This document shows, piece by piece, positions 30,794-42,740 of a DNA stretch of 64,000 nucleotides. Both the position numbers and the translations under genes were made by a program. Within the stretch, counting starts at the first letter, position 1. Every line of letters starts with the position of its first letter. This DNA comes from Arachis hypogaea (Eukaryota > Streptophyta > Magnoliopsida > Fabales > Fabaceae), in NCBI RefSeq assembly GCF_003086295.3, contig NC_092045.1, positions 94,812,693 through 94,876,692 of the forward strand, written 5' to 3'. The notes under the pieces are model-generated. The model did not search any database, had not been told where the DNA came from, and was given only the letters and a program-made list of their open reading frames with translations.

Positions 30794-32282
30794 AAATGAA
30801 TTATGCTCAGAGGTTCTTTCAATTAAGATGGATTGAAGAACACTTGTAAAGTACAGTGAGTGAAGTGATTAAGTAACAGTGGGGTGAACTCTAAATTATA
30901 TGCTCATGCAAGGGCTTTAGTGCTCACTAGTCCTTACATATTGGGAGTCGTAGGTCTTAGGATTTTCATCCGAATGGTATCATAGAGATCTCTTTATGTG
31001 TAATCACCTTGAAGCAGCTTATAGTTTCTGTGCTTTGGCCTCGACTCTAAGTGTCATGTCTCAAAGCGGCTCTTTAAATAAGTTTTCAATCAATACTCCT
31101 AAACCAGTTGGTTTTAAGGTATTAGGTGTTAAAGCACCCCTAAGGATTTACTTGCTCAAGCCTCTTTCCTTGACACACTTCGACCACAAGCATTTACTAG
31201 GATAGCACTCTTTGAGTTTTTGTTTCTTTCTTTCTTTTTCTGCCTAGTAATTGATGCTCAGAGCCTTGGGCCATGTTCTTTTTGTTTTTGTATTTTCTTT
31301 ACTTTTCTTTTTGTTTTGTTTGCTGCTTCTCGGATCAATTGATTTTTGAGAATCTCCACAATACTTCTTTGAACTTCATATCCTGCCTATGAGCTCCCAT
31401 GCAAGTTTTCACAAGCATGCAACCTCAATACATAATCATACAACTAGAACCACCACTTCTCCTAATCTTTTGCTTACCTCAAAATTGTTTAATTCCTCAA
31501 TCCTTCGTTTCAAAGAACTTTCATGTGATGCATTCTTGAAAATTGAGTGCAAACAAGTTTTGAAGATAAGAATGTTGTGAATAATCAAGCATCTTGCTTA
31601 TTGAATTATAAAGAAAGACTATGCTATGCAGGCAGGCAGGGGTATATAAAGAAAACTATACTATGCAGACAGGCAGGACAAATAAGGATACAATCCAACT
31701 TTCAATTACCGCAATATTTGATGTAAAACAATCACTTAACAATACAACCTGTTGGAGTTCACTTGCTTTCCTTCTTCTCATCATCATCAATGCTGACTTT
31801 CATGTTCATCTTTCACCTCTTTGGTTGATGATGCTAAAAATCTCCAAAAGTTTGTATGATATTCTGCAGTGATATTGGAAGTTGCTTGTTCCCCAAGCAC
31901 TTAGAAACAGTGGTTAGTCTGCATGATTTATTTGTTGGGCTTTTTTAACTTACTTTGGTGTGGGAACACCAAACTTAGTACCTTGCCAAAGGTTTTCATT
32001 AACCATGTGCGAAATTCTTTTTTTCTTTCTCAAAAGTAATAAGGCTGAAAACTAGAAAACAGCAAAATAGTTAACTAATTCATCCAGTATGCTTGAAGCC
32101 CATATTATGCATAAGGTGAGAATGTGTGTTATAATGGGATTTTGGTGGAACACCAAACTTAAAATTCTTCATTCTCCCTTAGATTGTTTTGGTGTGCAAC
32201 ACCAAACTTAGCTTCTTGCAATCTAGATAAAACTAGTTAACCTTTTTATTGAAATAGATATGAAAAGAGAACTACCTCAGGT
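30794..32282 (-). other. N1 3' non-coding region
   Basis: No supported ORF. It carries further ACACCAAACTTA motifs at about 31965-31977, 32150-32162 and 32198-32210; two of them form inverted repeats TTTGGTGTGGGAACACCAAA (31954-31973) and TTTGGTGTGCAACACCAAA (32188-32206). A T/C-rich tract lies at about 31220-31330. Confidence 0.6.
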
Positions 32283-32328
32283 TGGGTTGCCTCCCAACAA
32301 GCGCTCTTTTATTGTCACTAGCTTGACA
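32283..32328 (-). promoter_or_regulatory. N1 GGGAGGCAACCC module
   Basis: GTCAAGCTAGTGACAATAAA, then AGCGCTTGTTGGGAGGCAAC and CCAA in element orientation, just after the gag remnant ends at 32343. Present although N1 has neither pol nor ORF2. Confidence 0.65.
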
Positions 32329-32342
32329 TTCTCTGTGATTGC

Positions 32343-33553
32343 TCAGCTCAGATTCTGAGCATCCTTCACCTTGTCCCATTGTTTTTCCAAGTGAGGCTTT
32401 GCTTTGTGCTGCTCATCCCGGATGAGTGATTCTTTTTTGTTAGCCCTCTCCTCACTTGTTTCTGTGAGGTTCTTGGCTAATTGTTCCATTTGCCTCTCAA
32501 TTCTTCCGAGTGAGTCCTCATGGTTCTTGCTTATCATCTCTTGATGTTTCATCATTCTCTCTACTAAGATTTCCAGATTAGTGATCCTCTGAGAGTCTTA
32601 TGAAATTGGTTGGTTGTGGGGTGTTAGGGGTTGGAAGGGTGGTAGTGTGGTGGTATGCAGTGATTGTTGTTGGTATGGTGAATTTTTTGCAGGTTTGGGA
32701 AATTGGGGTTGTTGTAATTGAAGTCCCTTTGTTCCTGATATTGAGATTCCCTCATTCTTAGATAAGAATGTGGCTTCCATGGTGGAAATTGTGCCTTCAC
32801 TGTAGTAGAATGGAAAAAATCAATTTGTCTAGCTATTGACTCCAATTGTTGCTGAGTTTGCTGATGTAGCTGTTTGCTTTGATTCATGACTGCCTTCATT
32901 CCTTCAAGATTCATTATCTCCTTTTTTGAAGTTGCATTTTGTGGGGTCTCAAATGAGTGTTGGTTATTGGCTCTCTTGTCATTGAGCTCTGCAGTTCCTT
33001 GGCCAGCTGTTGTTGCTTTGAGAAGGTCATCTGAGACGTAATCCACCGCTCTTCTTGTTTCTGGGGTTAATCCTTCATAGAACGCTCAGAAACCCACTTT
33101 GTCATTTGCTTTCTTGTATCTTTCCCATGCTTTGAACAATGGTTCTTCCTCTCCTTGTATGAATGGATGTATTCCCTCTTTCATCTTGATGTTTTGTTGG
33201 GATGAGGAGAATTTGGGCAGAAATTTGGTAGCCAAATCGTCCTAACTAGTAATACTTCCCTGGGGAAAGGTTTCGAACCATTGTGCAGCTTCATCCCTTA
33301 GTGAGAAGGGAAATAACAAGAGCTTACAGGTGTCATGATTTACACCATCGGGGTTGACAGCACCACAAGTCCTTAGAAAAATGGATATATGCTGTTCAGG
33401 ATCTTCCACTGGGTTTCCGCCGTAGGAACAATTTTTCTTGATTAATGTGATGAGTTGCGGCTTCATGTTGTGGTGTTCTTCTTTCTCAGAAACTCCTTCT
33501 TCAATGATATCCTTCCCTCTGGCTGCTCTTCTTTCCTGTGACATATAAATCAA
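32343..33553 (-). pseudogene. gag: N1 gag remnant
   Basis: Starts MIYMSQERRAARGK at 33553 and shows a gag domain (MKPQLITLIKKNCSYGGNP, LLLFPFSLRDEAAQWFETFP, with KAWERYKKANDK further on in the same frame). In-frame stops fall at 33242 (after PQGSITS, where Trp is expected) and near 33087; later pieces at 33046-32598 and 32555-32343 have QTQQQLESIARQ and EEQLAKNL-like coiled-coil sequence. No protease motif follows. The element can move only with capsid and enzymes from others. Confidence 0.75.
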
Positions 33554-33731
33554 TCACAAGGAATACACAGTGGTATTTTTGAGAATAGAGTGTAGTTAAT
33601 TGAGACAAAACCTCAAACAGTTAGCGTGTTAATAGAGGCAAACCTTCAAACAGTTAGTGGGTTAGTCAAAAATAAAGAAAAAGTGCTTGATCTAAACTAC
33701 CACTTCACTTAATCATTGTCAATCTATTCAA

Positions 33732-33749
33732 TCCCCGGCAACGGCGCCA
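33732..33749 (-). other. N1 primer binding site (tRNA-Asp)
   Basis: Exact TGGCGCCGTTGCCGGGGA in element orientation, 6 bases from the 5' LTR end (ACATCA, then AGTTTT). Confidence 0.88.
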
Positions 33750-33755
33750 AAAACT

Positions 33756-35604
33756 TGATGTGCGGAAAACGATCCGACACAAAACTCACCGGCAAGTGCA
33801 CCGGGTCGCATCAAGTAATAAAAACTCACGGGAGTGAGGTCGATCCCACAGGGATTGAAGGATTGAGCAATTTTGGTTTAGTGGTTGATTTAGTCAAGCG
33901 AATCAAGATTTGGTTGAGTGATTTGTGATTTGCAGAAATGAAATTGCAATGAAAGTAAAGGGAATGTGTAAATTGCATGAAATTAAAGAGGGCAAGAAAT
34001 TAAAGTGCTGAATCTTAAAGAACAAGAAATTAAATGGCGAAAACTTAGAATGCAAGAAATGTAGATTGCAGAATTTTAAAGTGCAAGGAATGTAAACGGC
34101 TGGAATTGTAAAGGGGATTGGGGATTGGATTTGCAGAATTTAAACAAGGAAAATTAAATTGCATCAAACAGAAGAGTAAAAGAGGGTTTGGGTTGAATCG
34201 GATCTGAAGCAAAACAAGTAAATGAACATGAAAAACAAAAACAGAATGTAAACTTTAGAATCAAATCTCAGGACCCAGAGACTAGAAAACCAAGTCTAGA
34301 TCTCAATGCCTTCCTAGATCCAACAAGAACAATTGCAAGGGAAATGTAAATTGCAAAGAAAGTAGATGAAGAGCAATTAACCGAAACTGAAATTCAATTA
34401 AGCAGTAAATAAACAGAGAGATCCAAGGATGAGATTGAAACAGAATTTCTTCAATTCTCCAACCCAAGATCCAAGACAATTGTAAGTGAAATTGAAAGCA
34501 ATAAAACTAAGAGGAAGAGAAGTGAATTCTCCTTCCCCGAGACTAAGAAATTAAAGATCACTCAATACCAAAGGCTCTCTAAAAACTAAAAGGGAAAGCT
34601 CCCTATGAAAACTAAAAAGAAAGCTCCCTATGAAAACTAAAAAGAAAGCTCCCTATGAAAACTAAAAAGAAAGCCCCCTATGAAAACTAAAAAGAAAAGC
34701 TCTCCATGAAAACTAGAATTCTCTCCTATTTATACACTTTCTTCAAATGATCCTCAAGCCTTGAGTTGGGCCTTTGCTCTTGGTGGAATTGGGTTGAGAG
34801 AGGCCTTGGTTGATTGCTCTTGGAGTTTGGAGAGGAATCAAAGTGAACCAATTGAACCGGGTTGGAGTTTGGCAAAAGTTTGAGTAAAAGTTTGAGTAAA
34901 AGTTTGAGGCTAACTTTTACTCCAACTTTTCACCTCAGCTTCCTCATTTTGCTGATACCAACGTTGGTGCAAAAGTTAGGGGTCTAACTTTTGCTCTAAC
35001 GTTGGCCTTCCTTATGTGCACTTATGGCGCCAACGTTAGCCCAAAAGTTAGAGGCTAACGTTGGCGCAAACTTTTGCTTCCCCCTATGTGTTTTTCATGC
35101 GCCAACGTTAGCCCAAAAGTTAGAGGCTAACGTTGGCGCAAACTTTTGGTGCCCCGGGAGTGTTTTGCATGTGCCAACGTTAGCCCAAAAGTTAGGGGCT
35201 AACGTTGGGCCAAACTTTTCACCCAAAAGTTTGTGCAAAAGTTTGAGGCTAACTTTTGGTCCAGCTTTTTGCTTCCTGGTTCATTTTTACTTATTCCATT
35301 GTCCTCTCTTACTCTAGCCATTCCTTCTTGCTTCAACCTTTCTCCAAGCTTTCTTCACCTATCATTAATCAACCAAACACATCAAAGTTATGCTCAAAAT
35401 CATGAGATATTCATTCTATCATAATATGTAACAATTATAGCATCAAACCTCATGAAATTGCATTAATTTATCTATTGTTGATTCAATCAAAGGAAGCATG
35501 AAAATCTACCCAAATTGGCTTGCTTAGACCTCAAGAAAGTACATAATTCAAGTGAAAACAAAAGAAAAAGACTAGTGAAACTAGGCTAAGATGACTTGTC
35601 ATCA
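33756..35604 (-). repeat. N1 5' LTR (1849 bp)
   Basis: TATA box TATAAATAGG at 34725-34735 (minus). Five 26-bp tandem units at 34579-34713 (one more than in the 3' LTR), and one extra GAGTAAAAGTTT unit near 34876. The palindrome array (34958-35215) lies about 230-485 bp upstream of the TATA box. Confidence 0.93.
34958..35215. repeat. GCCAACGTTAGC / GCTAACGTTGGC array (N1 LTR)
   Basis: Repeated long inverted repeats: GCCAACGTTAGC then CCAAAAGTTAGAG then GCTAACGTTGGC, three to four copies, with CAAACTTTTG between. The other LTR has them at 30109-30370. Apparent frames such as MAPTLAQKLEANVG are translations of this array. Confidence 0.88.
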
Positions 35605-35609
35605 CCAGG

Positions 35610-38600
35610 TTTAGGAATCTGGTTGCCCAGTAGGCTTTATGTTCCAGTTCCACGGGCAGATGACAGGCCTTGCTATACACAAGTTGGTATGGTGAAGTTC
35701 CTATTGGAGTCTTGAATGATGTTCTGTATGCCCACAGAGCATCATCCAAGCTCTTTGCCCAATCCTTTCTTCGGGCTATCACAGTCCGTTCTAGGATTCT
35801 TTTTAGCTCTCTGTTAGAGACTTCAGCTTGCCCATTTGTCTGTGGATGATACGGGGTAGCCACTTTGTGGCTAATTCCATATCGGACCATAGCAAAGTAA
35901 AGCTGTTTATTGCAGAAATGAGTACTCCCGTCACTGATTATGACTCTGGGAACACCAAATCTGCTGAAGATGTGTTTCTGGAGGAATTTCAGCACTGTCT
36001 TAGTATCATTAGTGGGTGTAGCAATTGCTTCTACCCATTTAGATACATAGTCCACTGCCACCAGAATGTAAGTGTTTGAGTATGATGGTGGGAATGGACC
36101 CATAAAGTCAATTCCCCATACATCAAATAACTCAATCTCTAAGATTCCTTGTTGAGGCATGGCATATCCATAAGGCAAGTTACCAGCTCTTTGGCAGCTG
36201 TCACAGTTACGCACAAACTCTCGGGCATCTCTATAGAGAGTAGGCCAGTAGAAGCCACATTGGAGGACCTTAGTGGCTGTTCGCTCACTTCCAAAATGTC
36301 CCCCATACTGTGATCCATGGCAATGCCACAGGATCCTTTGTGCTTCTTCTCTGGGTACACATTTGCGGATCATTCTGTCTGCACATCTCTTAAAGAGATA
36401 TGGCTCATCCCATAGGTAGTACTTGGCATCTGAAATTAATTTCTTTCTTTGCACTCTGCTGTACTCCTGTGGTATGAACCTCACAGCTTTATAATTTGCA
36501 ATATCTGCAAACCATGGAGCTTCCTGGATGGCAAATAGTTGCTCATCTGGGAAAGTCTCAGAGATCTCAGTAGAAGGGAGGGATGCCCCAGCTACTGGTT
36601 CTATTCGGGACAGATGATCAGCTACTTGGTTCTCTGTCCCTTTTCTGTCTCTTATTTCTATATCAAACTCTTGCAGAAGCAACACCCATCTTATAAGCCT
36701 GGGTTTTGAATCCTGCTTTGTGAGTAAGTACTTAAGAGTAGCATGGTCAGTGTACACAATCACCTTTGATCCCACTAGATAGGATCTAAACTTGTCAATG
36801 GCATAGACCACTGCAAGTAACTCTTTTTCTGTGGTTGTGTAATTCTTCTGTGCATCATTTAGAACACGGCTGGCATAATAAATGACGTGCAGAAGCTTGT
36901 TATGCCTCTGTCCCAACACTGCACCAATGGCATGGTCACTGGCATCACACATTAGTTCGAATGGCAATGTCCAATCTGGTGCAGAGATGAATGGTGCTGT
37001 GACCAGCTTGGCTTTTAGGGTCTCAAATGCCTGCAGACACTGTGTGTCAAACACAAATGGGGTGTCAGTAGCTAGCAGGTTGCTCAAAGGTTTTGCAATT
37101 TTCGAAAAATCCTTTATAAACCTTCTGTAGAATCCTGCATGCCCCAGAAAGCTTCTGATTGCCTTAACATTGGCAGGTGGTGGTAATTTTTCAATTACCT
37201 CTACCTTTGCCTTATCCACCTCTATTCCCCTGCTTGAAATTTTGTGTCCAAGAACAATTCCTTCAGTCACCATAAAGTGACATTTCTCCCAGTTTAAAAC
37301 CAGGTTAGTCTCTTGGCATCTTTTCAGGACAAGTGCTAGGTGGTTAAGACAGGAGCTGAATGAGTGTCCATATACTGAGAAGTCATCCATGAAGACTTCC
37401 AGGAATTTCTCCACCATATCAGAGAAGATGGATAGCATGCATCTCTGAAAGGTTGCAGGAGCATTACACAGACCAAAAGGCATCCTCTTGTAAGCAAACA
37501 CGCCAGAAGGGCAAGTAAATGCTGTTTTCTCTTGGTCTTGAGGATCTACTATAATTTGGTTGTAACCTGAATAGCCATCCAAAAAGCAGTAATAATCATG
37601 ACCAGCTAGTCTTTCTAGCATTTGGTCTATGAATGGTAAAGGAAAATTATCCTTTCTGGTGGCTGTATTGAGCCTTCTGTAGTCAATACACATATGCCAC
37701 CCTGTGACTGTTCTTGTAGGAACCAGTTCATTTTTTTCATTATGAACTACTGTCATGCCTCCCTTTTTGGGGACAACTTGGACAGGGCTCACCCAGGGGC
37801 TATCAGAAATAGGGTAAATAATCCCAGCCTCTTGTAATTTAGTGACCTCTTTCTGCACCACCTCCTTCATGGCTGGATTTAGCCGCCTTTGTGGTTGGAC
37901 CACTGGTTTGGCATTATCCTCCAATAGGATCTTGTGCATGCATCTTGCTGGGCTAATGCCCTTAAGATCACTTATGGACCACCCAAGAGCTGTCTTGTGT
38001 GTCCTTAGCACTTGAATCAGTGCTTCCTCTTCCTTTGGATTTAAAGCAGAGCTTATAATCACTAGAAAAGTGTCACCTTCTCCCAGAAATGCATACTTCA
38101 GGGATAGTGGTAGTGGTTTGAGTTCAGGTTTGGGAGGCTTATCCTCCTCCTGAGGAATTTTCAAAAATTCTTTTGTTTCCTCTGGTCCTTCCTGATCAGG
38201 CTGAACATCCTTGAAGATGTCCTCAAGCTCTGATTCTAGACTTTCAGTCATATTGACCTCTTCCACCAAAGAGTCAATAATGTCAGCGCCCATGCAGTCA
38301 TTTGGTGTGTCTGGATGCTGCATGGCTTTTACAGCATTCAACTTGAACTCATCCTCATTGACTCTCAGGGTTACTTCCCCTTTTTGTACATCAATGAGAG
38401 TTCGTCCAGTTGCTAGGAAAGGTCTTCCTAGAATGAGAGTTGCACTCTTGTGCTCCTCTATTTCCAGCACCACAAAGTCAGTTGGAAAGGCGAATGGCCC
38501 AACCTTGACGATCATGTCTTCTATTATGCCTGATGGATATTTCATGGAGCCATCAGCAAATTGGAGGCATATCCGGGTTGGTTTGACTTCTTCAGTCAAC

Positions 38601-39112
38601 CCAAGCTTTCTGATAGTGGATGCAGGTATTAGATTGATACTTGCTTCAAGATCACACAGGGCTGTCTTGGTGCAAGCACCTTCTAATGTGCATGGTATCA
38701 TAAAGCTTCCTAGATCTTGAAGCTTTTCTGGTAAGCTTTTCAGAATGACTGCACTGCATTCTTCAGTGAGAAATACTTTTTTGGTTTCTCTCCAATCCTT
38801 CTTATGACTTAAGATCTCTTTCATGAACTTAGCATAAGAAGGTATTTGCTCAAGTGCCTCTGCAAACGGAATCTTTATTTCAAGAGTCCTTAGATAGTCT
38901 GCAAAGCGGGCAAATTGCTTATCCTGCTCCGCTTGGCGGAGTTTATGAGGATAAGGCATCTTGGCTTTATATTCTTCAACCTTAGTTGCTGCAGGTTTAT
39001 TCCTTACAGAAAATGGTTGAAGAAGCCTTTTTAGAGGGATTACTATCAGCACTCTCAGGTGTTTGATCCTTCCTTGGCGTTTGAACGCCAGGATTGGGTG
39101 AAGATTGGGCAT
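35610..39112 (-). pseudogene. pol: E4 pol: protease-RT-RNase H-integrase, cut by N1
   Basis: A long open frame of about 1168 own codons, then 25 codons read from the N1 LTR to 35531. Domains by residue: aspartic protease 140-255 with DLEAS at 154-158, where Gly of D-x-G is Glu; RT about 430-620 with LDGYSGY and FMDD (574-577); RNase H about 718-835 with D723, E764 and D789; integrase from about 925 with zinc-finger H932, H939, C970, C973 and core D1002, D1061, E1097. It copies element RNA in the particle and inserts the DNA. The C-terminus is at 28572-28939. Frame differs from gag, with the palindrome array at the junction. Confidence 0.92.
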
Positions 39113-39215
39113 TTAACGCCAACTTTTCTCCCTTTTCTGGCGTTTGAACGCCAGAACTGGGCAGGGAATGGGCGTTTAACGCCAGCTTTCCCCCCTTTTC
39201 TGGCGTTTGAACGCC
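39062..39215. repeat. GGCGTTTGAACGCC array at the E4 gag/pol junction
   Basis: Five units (TGGCGTTTGAACGCCAG, GGGCGTTTAACGCCA and similar), overlapping the start of the pol frame and lying after the gag stop at 39258. Palindromes therefore flank both ends of pol in E4. Confidence 0.8.
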
Positions 39216-39257
39216 AAAAGTCTTCCTCTCTGGGCTCTTACTGTCCTCAGAGGGATT

Positions 39258-40244
39258 TTAGACAGTGGTTTGGTCATCCTCTGTCAATTGTTCCTTATTT
39301 GGCTTTTTGCTACTTTGAGCAGTGTTATTCAATGTCTTCCCACTCTTCAGTTGAACTGCTTGGCATTCTTCTGTTATCTGTTTAGATAATTGCTGTTTTG
39401 CCTGATTCAACTGCGATTCTATGTTCTTGTTAGCAATTTTAGTTTCTTGGAGCATCTCTTTAAATTCTGCTAACTGTTTTGTCATCAGGTGTAATTGCTG
39501 ATTAAGCTCAATCATCTGTTCTTGAGGATTAGGATCAGTGGCTACTGCCATAACTTCCTCTTTTGTAGAGAACTCATTGCTAGCGTACAAATATTGATTT
39601 CTAGCAACAGTATCTATAAGCTCTTGAGCCTCTTCAATTGTCTTCCTCATGTGTATAGATCCACCAGCTGAGTGGTCTAAAGACATCTGAGCTTTTTCTG
39701 TAAGCCCATAGTAGAAGATGTCTAGTTGTACCCACTCTGAAAACATTTCAGAGGGGCATTTTCTTAGCATACCTCTATACCTCTCCCAGGCATTATAAAG
39801 GGATTCATTATCCTTTTGTTTAAAGCCTTGGATGTCTAGCCTTAGCTGTGTCATCCTTTTTGGAGGGTAAAATTGATTCAGGAATTTGTCTGATAACTGT
39901 TTCCATGTCTTTATGCATGCTGTAGGTTGGTTATTCAACCACCTCTTAGCTTGATCTTTTACAGCAAATGGAAACAGTAATAGTCTGTAGACATCCTGAT
40001 CCACCTCTTTATCACGTACTGTGTCAGCAATTTGTAAGAACTGTGCCAGAAACTCAGTAGGTTCTTCCTGTGGAAGACCAGAATACTGGCAATTTTGCTG
40101 CACCATGATAATGAGTTGAGGATTTAGCTCAAAGATGCTTGTTTTGATAGGAGGTATATAGATGCTACTCCCATATGCAGCAGTAATGGGGTTAGCATAT
40201 GACCCCAGAGTCCTTCTGGACTGCTCAATTCCACTTAGGTCCAT
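39258..40244 (-). CDS. gag: E4 gag (328 aa)
   Basis: Starts MDLSGIEQSRRTLG. The retrotransposon gag domain spans about residues 40-210, with FPFAVKDQAKRWLNNQP and ESLYNAWERYRG, followed by a coiled-coil-like stretch (NQQLHLMTKQLAEFKEMLQE). It ends at a stop 19 bases before the palindrome array; pol is in another frame, so either a frameshift mutation separated them or expression used recoding. It lacks the basic MSRxxDK N-terminus and the PQKKGVLEID block that E1, E3, E5 and E6 share. Confidence 0.82.
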   Translation of the reverse strand: MDLSGIEQSRRTLGSYANPITAAYGSSIYIPPIKTSIFELNPQLIIMVQQNCQYSGLPQEEPTEFLAQFLQIADTVRDKEVDQDVYRLLLFPFAVKDQAKRWLNNQPTACIKTWKQLSDKFLNQFYPPKRMTQLRLDIQGFKQKDNESLYNAWERYRGMLRKCPSEMFSEWVQLDIFYYGLTEKAQMSLDHSAGGSIHMRKTIEEAQELIDTVARNQYLYASNEFSTKEEVMAVATDPNPQEQMIELNQQLHLMTKQLAEFKEMLQETKIANKNIESQLNQAKQQLSKQITEECQAVQLKSGKTLNNTAQSSKKPNKEQLTEDDQTTV

Positions 40245-40781
40245 GATGGAGAAAGGGAATATGATATGAATTCACAAGTGAAGTAAATTGTTTTTTTTTT
40301 GAATTAACCGAAAATAATAAAATAAAACAAATGGAAAATAAAATCAAATTTCGAAAACTAAAAGAAAATAAGATCAAGGTAAATTGAAAACTAAATCAAT
40401 TAGTTAATTAAAAAGATTTTGGAATTAGCAATTGAAAATATATAATTGAAACTTATTTTGAAAAAGATTTGATTTTTTTAAGTGGGGAAAGAGAAAAACA
40501 ACAAAAATGACACCAAACTTAAAATTTTTAGAAAGTCAAACACAAATTTTCGAAAATTTTAAAGGAGAAACACAAAGAAGACACCAAACTTAGAATTTTT
40601 AAAGAACAAGAAAGAACTAAGAACATGCAAATTCGAAAAAATAAAAGAAAACAAAAGCATGCAATTGACACCAAACTTAAAATATGAAACTAAACTCAAA
40701 TAATAGACTCTAAACCAACAAAAATAAAACAGTCCTAATCTAAGCAACAAGATAGACCGTCAGTTGTCCAAACTCGAACAA
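40245..40781 (-). other. E4 5' leader
   Basis: Short AT-rich leader with ACACCAAACTTA motifs at about 40509, 40581 and 40668, and AATTTTCGAAAATT. Much shorter than the leaders of E1, E3 and E6 (about 1.5 kb), and without palindromes. No supported ORF. Confidence 0.65.
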
Positions 40782-40799
40782 TCCCCGGCAATGGCGCCA
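40782..40799 (-). other. E4 primer binding site
   Basis: TGGCGCCATTGCCGGGGA in element orientation: the tRNA-Asp site with one mismatch. Confidence 0.85.
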
Positions 40800-40805
40800 A
40801 AAACT

Positions 40806-42327
40806 TGGTGCACGAAATTGCAATCACACTTTTGCAATTCCGCACAACTAACCAGCAAGTGCACTGGGTCGTCCAAGTAATACCTTACGTGAGTAAGGGT
40901 CGATCCCACGGAGATTGTCGGCTTGAAGCAAGCTATGGTTATCTTGTAACTCTTAGTCAGGATATCAATAATTATCAGGGTTGATTGTAAAAAGCAAAAG
41001 AACATGAAATAAATACTTGTTTTGCAGTAATGGGGAACAGGTTGAGGTTTTGGAGATGCTCTATCTTCTGAACCTCTGCTTTCCTACTGTCTTCTTCTTC
41101 AAGCACGCAAGGCTCCTTCCATGGCAAGCTGTATGTAGGGTTTCACCATTGTCAATGGCTACCTCCCATCCTCTCAGTGAAAATGTTCAACGTGCTCTGT
41201 CACAGCACGGCTAATCATCTGTCGGTTCTCAATCGGGTTGGAATAGAATCCAGTGATTCTTTTGCGTCTGTCACTAACGCCCAGCCCTCAAGAGTTTGAA
41301 ACTCGTCACAGTCATTCAATCCTTGAATCCTACTCAGAATACCACAGACAAGGTTTAGACCTTCCGGATTCTCTTGAATGCCGCCATCAATTCTAGCTTA
41401 TACCACGAAGATTCTGATTAAGGAATCCAAGAGATATCTACTCAATCTAAGTTAGAACGGAGGTGGTTGTCAGGCACACGTTCATAGTTGAGAATGATGA
41501 TGAGTGTCACGGATCATCACATTCATCAGAGTTAGGAACAAGTGATATCTTGGAATGGAAGCAAGCATGATTGAATGAAAAACAGTAGTAATTGCATTAA
41601 TCCATCAAGACACAGCAGAGCTCCTCACCCCAAACCATGGGGTTTAGAGACTCATGCCGTAGAAGATACAATGAGAAACGTGTAAAGTGTCATGAGGTTT
41701 TGATACAATGTCAAAAAATCCTATTAATAGTGAACTAGTAACCTAGGGTATACAGAAATGAGTAAATGACATAAAAATCCACTTCCGGGGTCCACTTGGT
41801 GTGTGCTTGGGCTGAGCATTGAAGCTTTTATGTGTAGAGGCTTTTTCTGGAGTTAAACGCCAGCTTTTATGCCAGTTTGGGCGTTTAACTCCAATTCTTA
41901 TGCCAGTTCCGGCGTTAAACGCCGGGAATTCTGAAGCTGATTTGCAACGCCGGTTTGGGCCATCAAATCTTGGGCAAAGTATGGACTATTATACATTGTT
42001 GAAAAGCCCAGGATGTCTACTTTCCAACGCCGTTAAGAGCACGCCAATTGGGCTTCTGTATCTCCAAAAAATCCACTTTGAGTGCAGGAAGGTCAGAATC
42101 CAACAGCATCTGCAGTCCTTTTCAGCCTCTGAATCAGATTTTTGCTCAGGACCCTCAATTTCAGCCAGAAAATACCTGAAATCACAGAAAAACACACAAA
42201 CTCATAGTAAAGTCCAGAAAAGTAAATTTTGACTAAAAACTAATAAAAATATACTAAAAACTAACTAAAATATACTGAAAACATACTAAAAATAATGCCA
42301 AAAAGCGTATAAATTATCCGCTCATCA
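40806..42327 (-). repeat. E4 5' LTR (1522 bp)
   Basis: Partner of 24167-25688. TATA-like CTATTAATAG at 41721-41730; palindromes (GGCGTTTAACTCC, CGGCGTTAAACGCCGG) at about 41849-41935. Confidence 0.92.
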
Positions 42328-42332
42328 GTACA

Positions 42333-42740
42333 CTTCCTTCCCCAAGCCAGCACAACTCTCTGCCCAAACATTCTTTTACGTCGATTTTGCAGGTCACGCG
42401 TCCGCGTTAGTAACGCGCACGCGTGGATGGCGAAAGTTACAAACGACGCACAAGCGTGGGGTACGCGTACGCGTGGTGATGTTTGTGCACCAAGCATGAG
42501 TCCAGTGCCATTCCCGCGTAACTCTCTGTCAATTATTGTTTTTCACGCACACATGATTGACGCGTTCGCGTCAGTGACGCTTGCGGGTCGTGTGCTCATT
42601 CTCTCTCTTCTTTTTTTTAGAAATATTTGAGCTGTTCGGTTCCTATGATAAAATAGCTACATGACCAGAAATTAGTAAGAACTCAATAAAATAACTAAGA
42701 AAACTACTACTACGAAAAATAGCTAAGGATACGAATTTAT
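42333..42740 (-). other. E5 internal region after pol
   Basis: Non-coding E5 sequence between its integrase and the E4 insertion site. CG-rich units (ACGCGTCCGCGT, ACGCGCACGCGTGG, GTACGCGTACGCGTGG, ACGCGTTCGCGTCAGTGACG) at 42395-42580 correspond by position to the family-A inter-ORF palindrome arrays. Confidence 0.7.

Larger units (their letters stand above)
28945..35604 (-). mobile_element. N1: non-autonomous LTR element of a third family, nested in E4
   Basis: A 6660-bp element on the minus strand with perfect TSD CCAGG (28940-28944 and 35605-35609), inserted in the E4 integrase. LTRs: 5' 33756-35604 (1849 bp), 3' 28945-30756 (1812 bp), with roughly 10-12 differences plus two repeat-unit indels, so it is young. 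It has a tRNA-Asp PBS, a broken gag and no protease, RT or integrase. LTR ends are TGATGACAAGTCATC and CCGCACATCA, unlike families A and B. Confidence 0.93.
24167..42327 (-). mobile_element. E4: family-A Ty3/gypsy (Athila-type) element with pol
   Basis: Minus-strand element with perfect TSD GTACA (24162-24166 and 42328-42332). LTRs are both 1522 bp (24167-25688 and 40806-42327) and differ at roughly 30 sites by hand count (about 2 percent). Without the N1 insertion it is about 11.5 kb. Order: 5' LTR, PBS, gag, protease-RT-RNase H-integrase, palindrome array, ORF2, 3' LTR. Its LTR matches E1, E3 and E6, making it the likely type of helper for them. It is now inactive: N1 splits the integrase, ORF2 has a stop, and the protease active site is altered. 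Confidence 0.92.

Noticed and set aside
35024..35317. ORF with repeated LAQKLEANVGANF units
   Set aside because: Translation of the N1 palindrome array.
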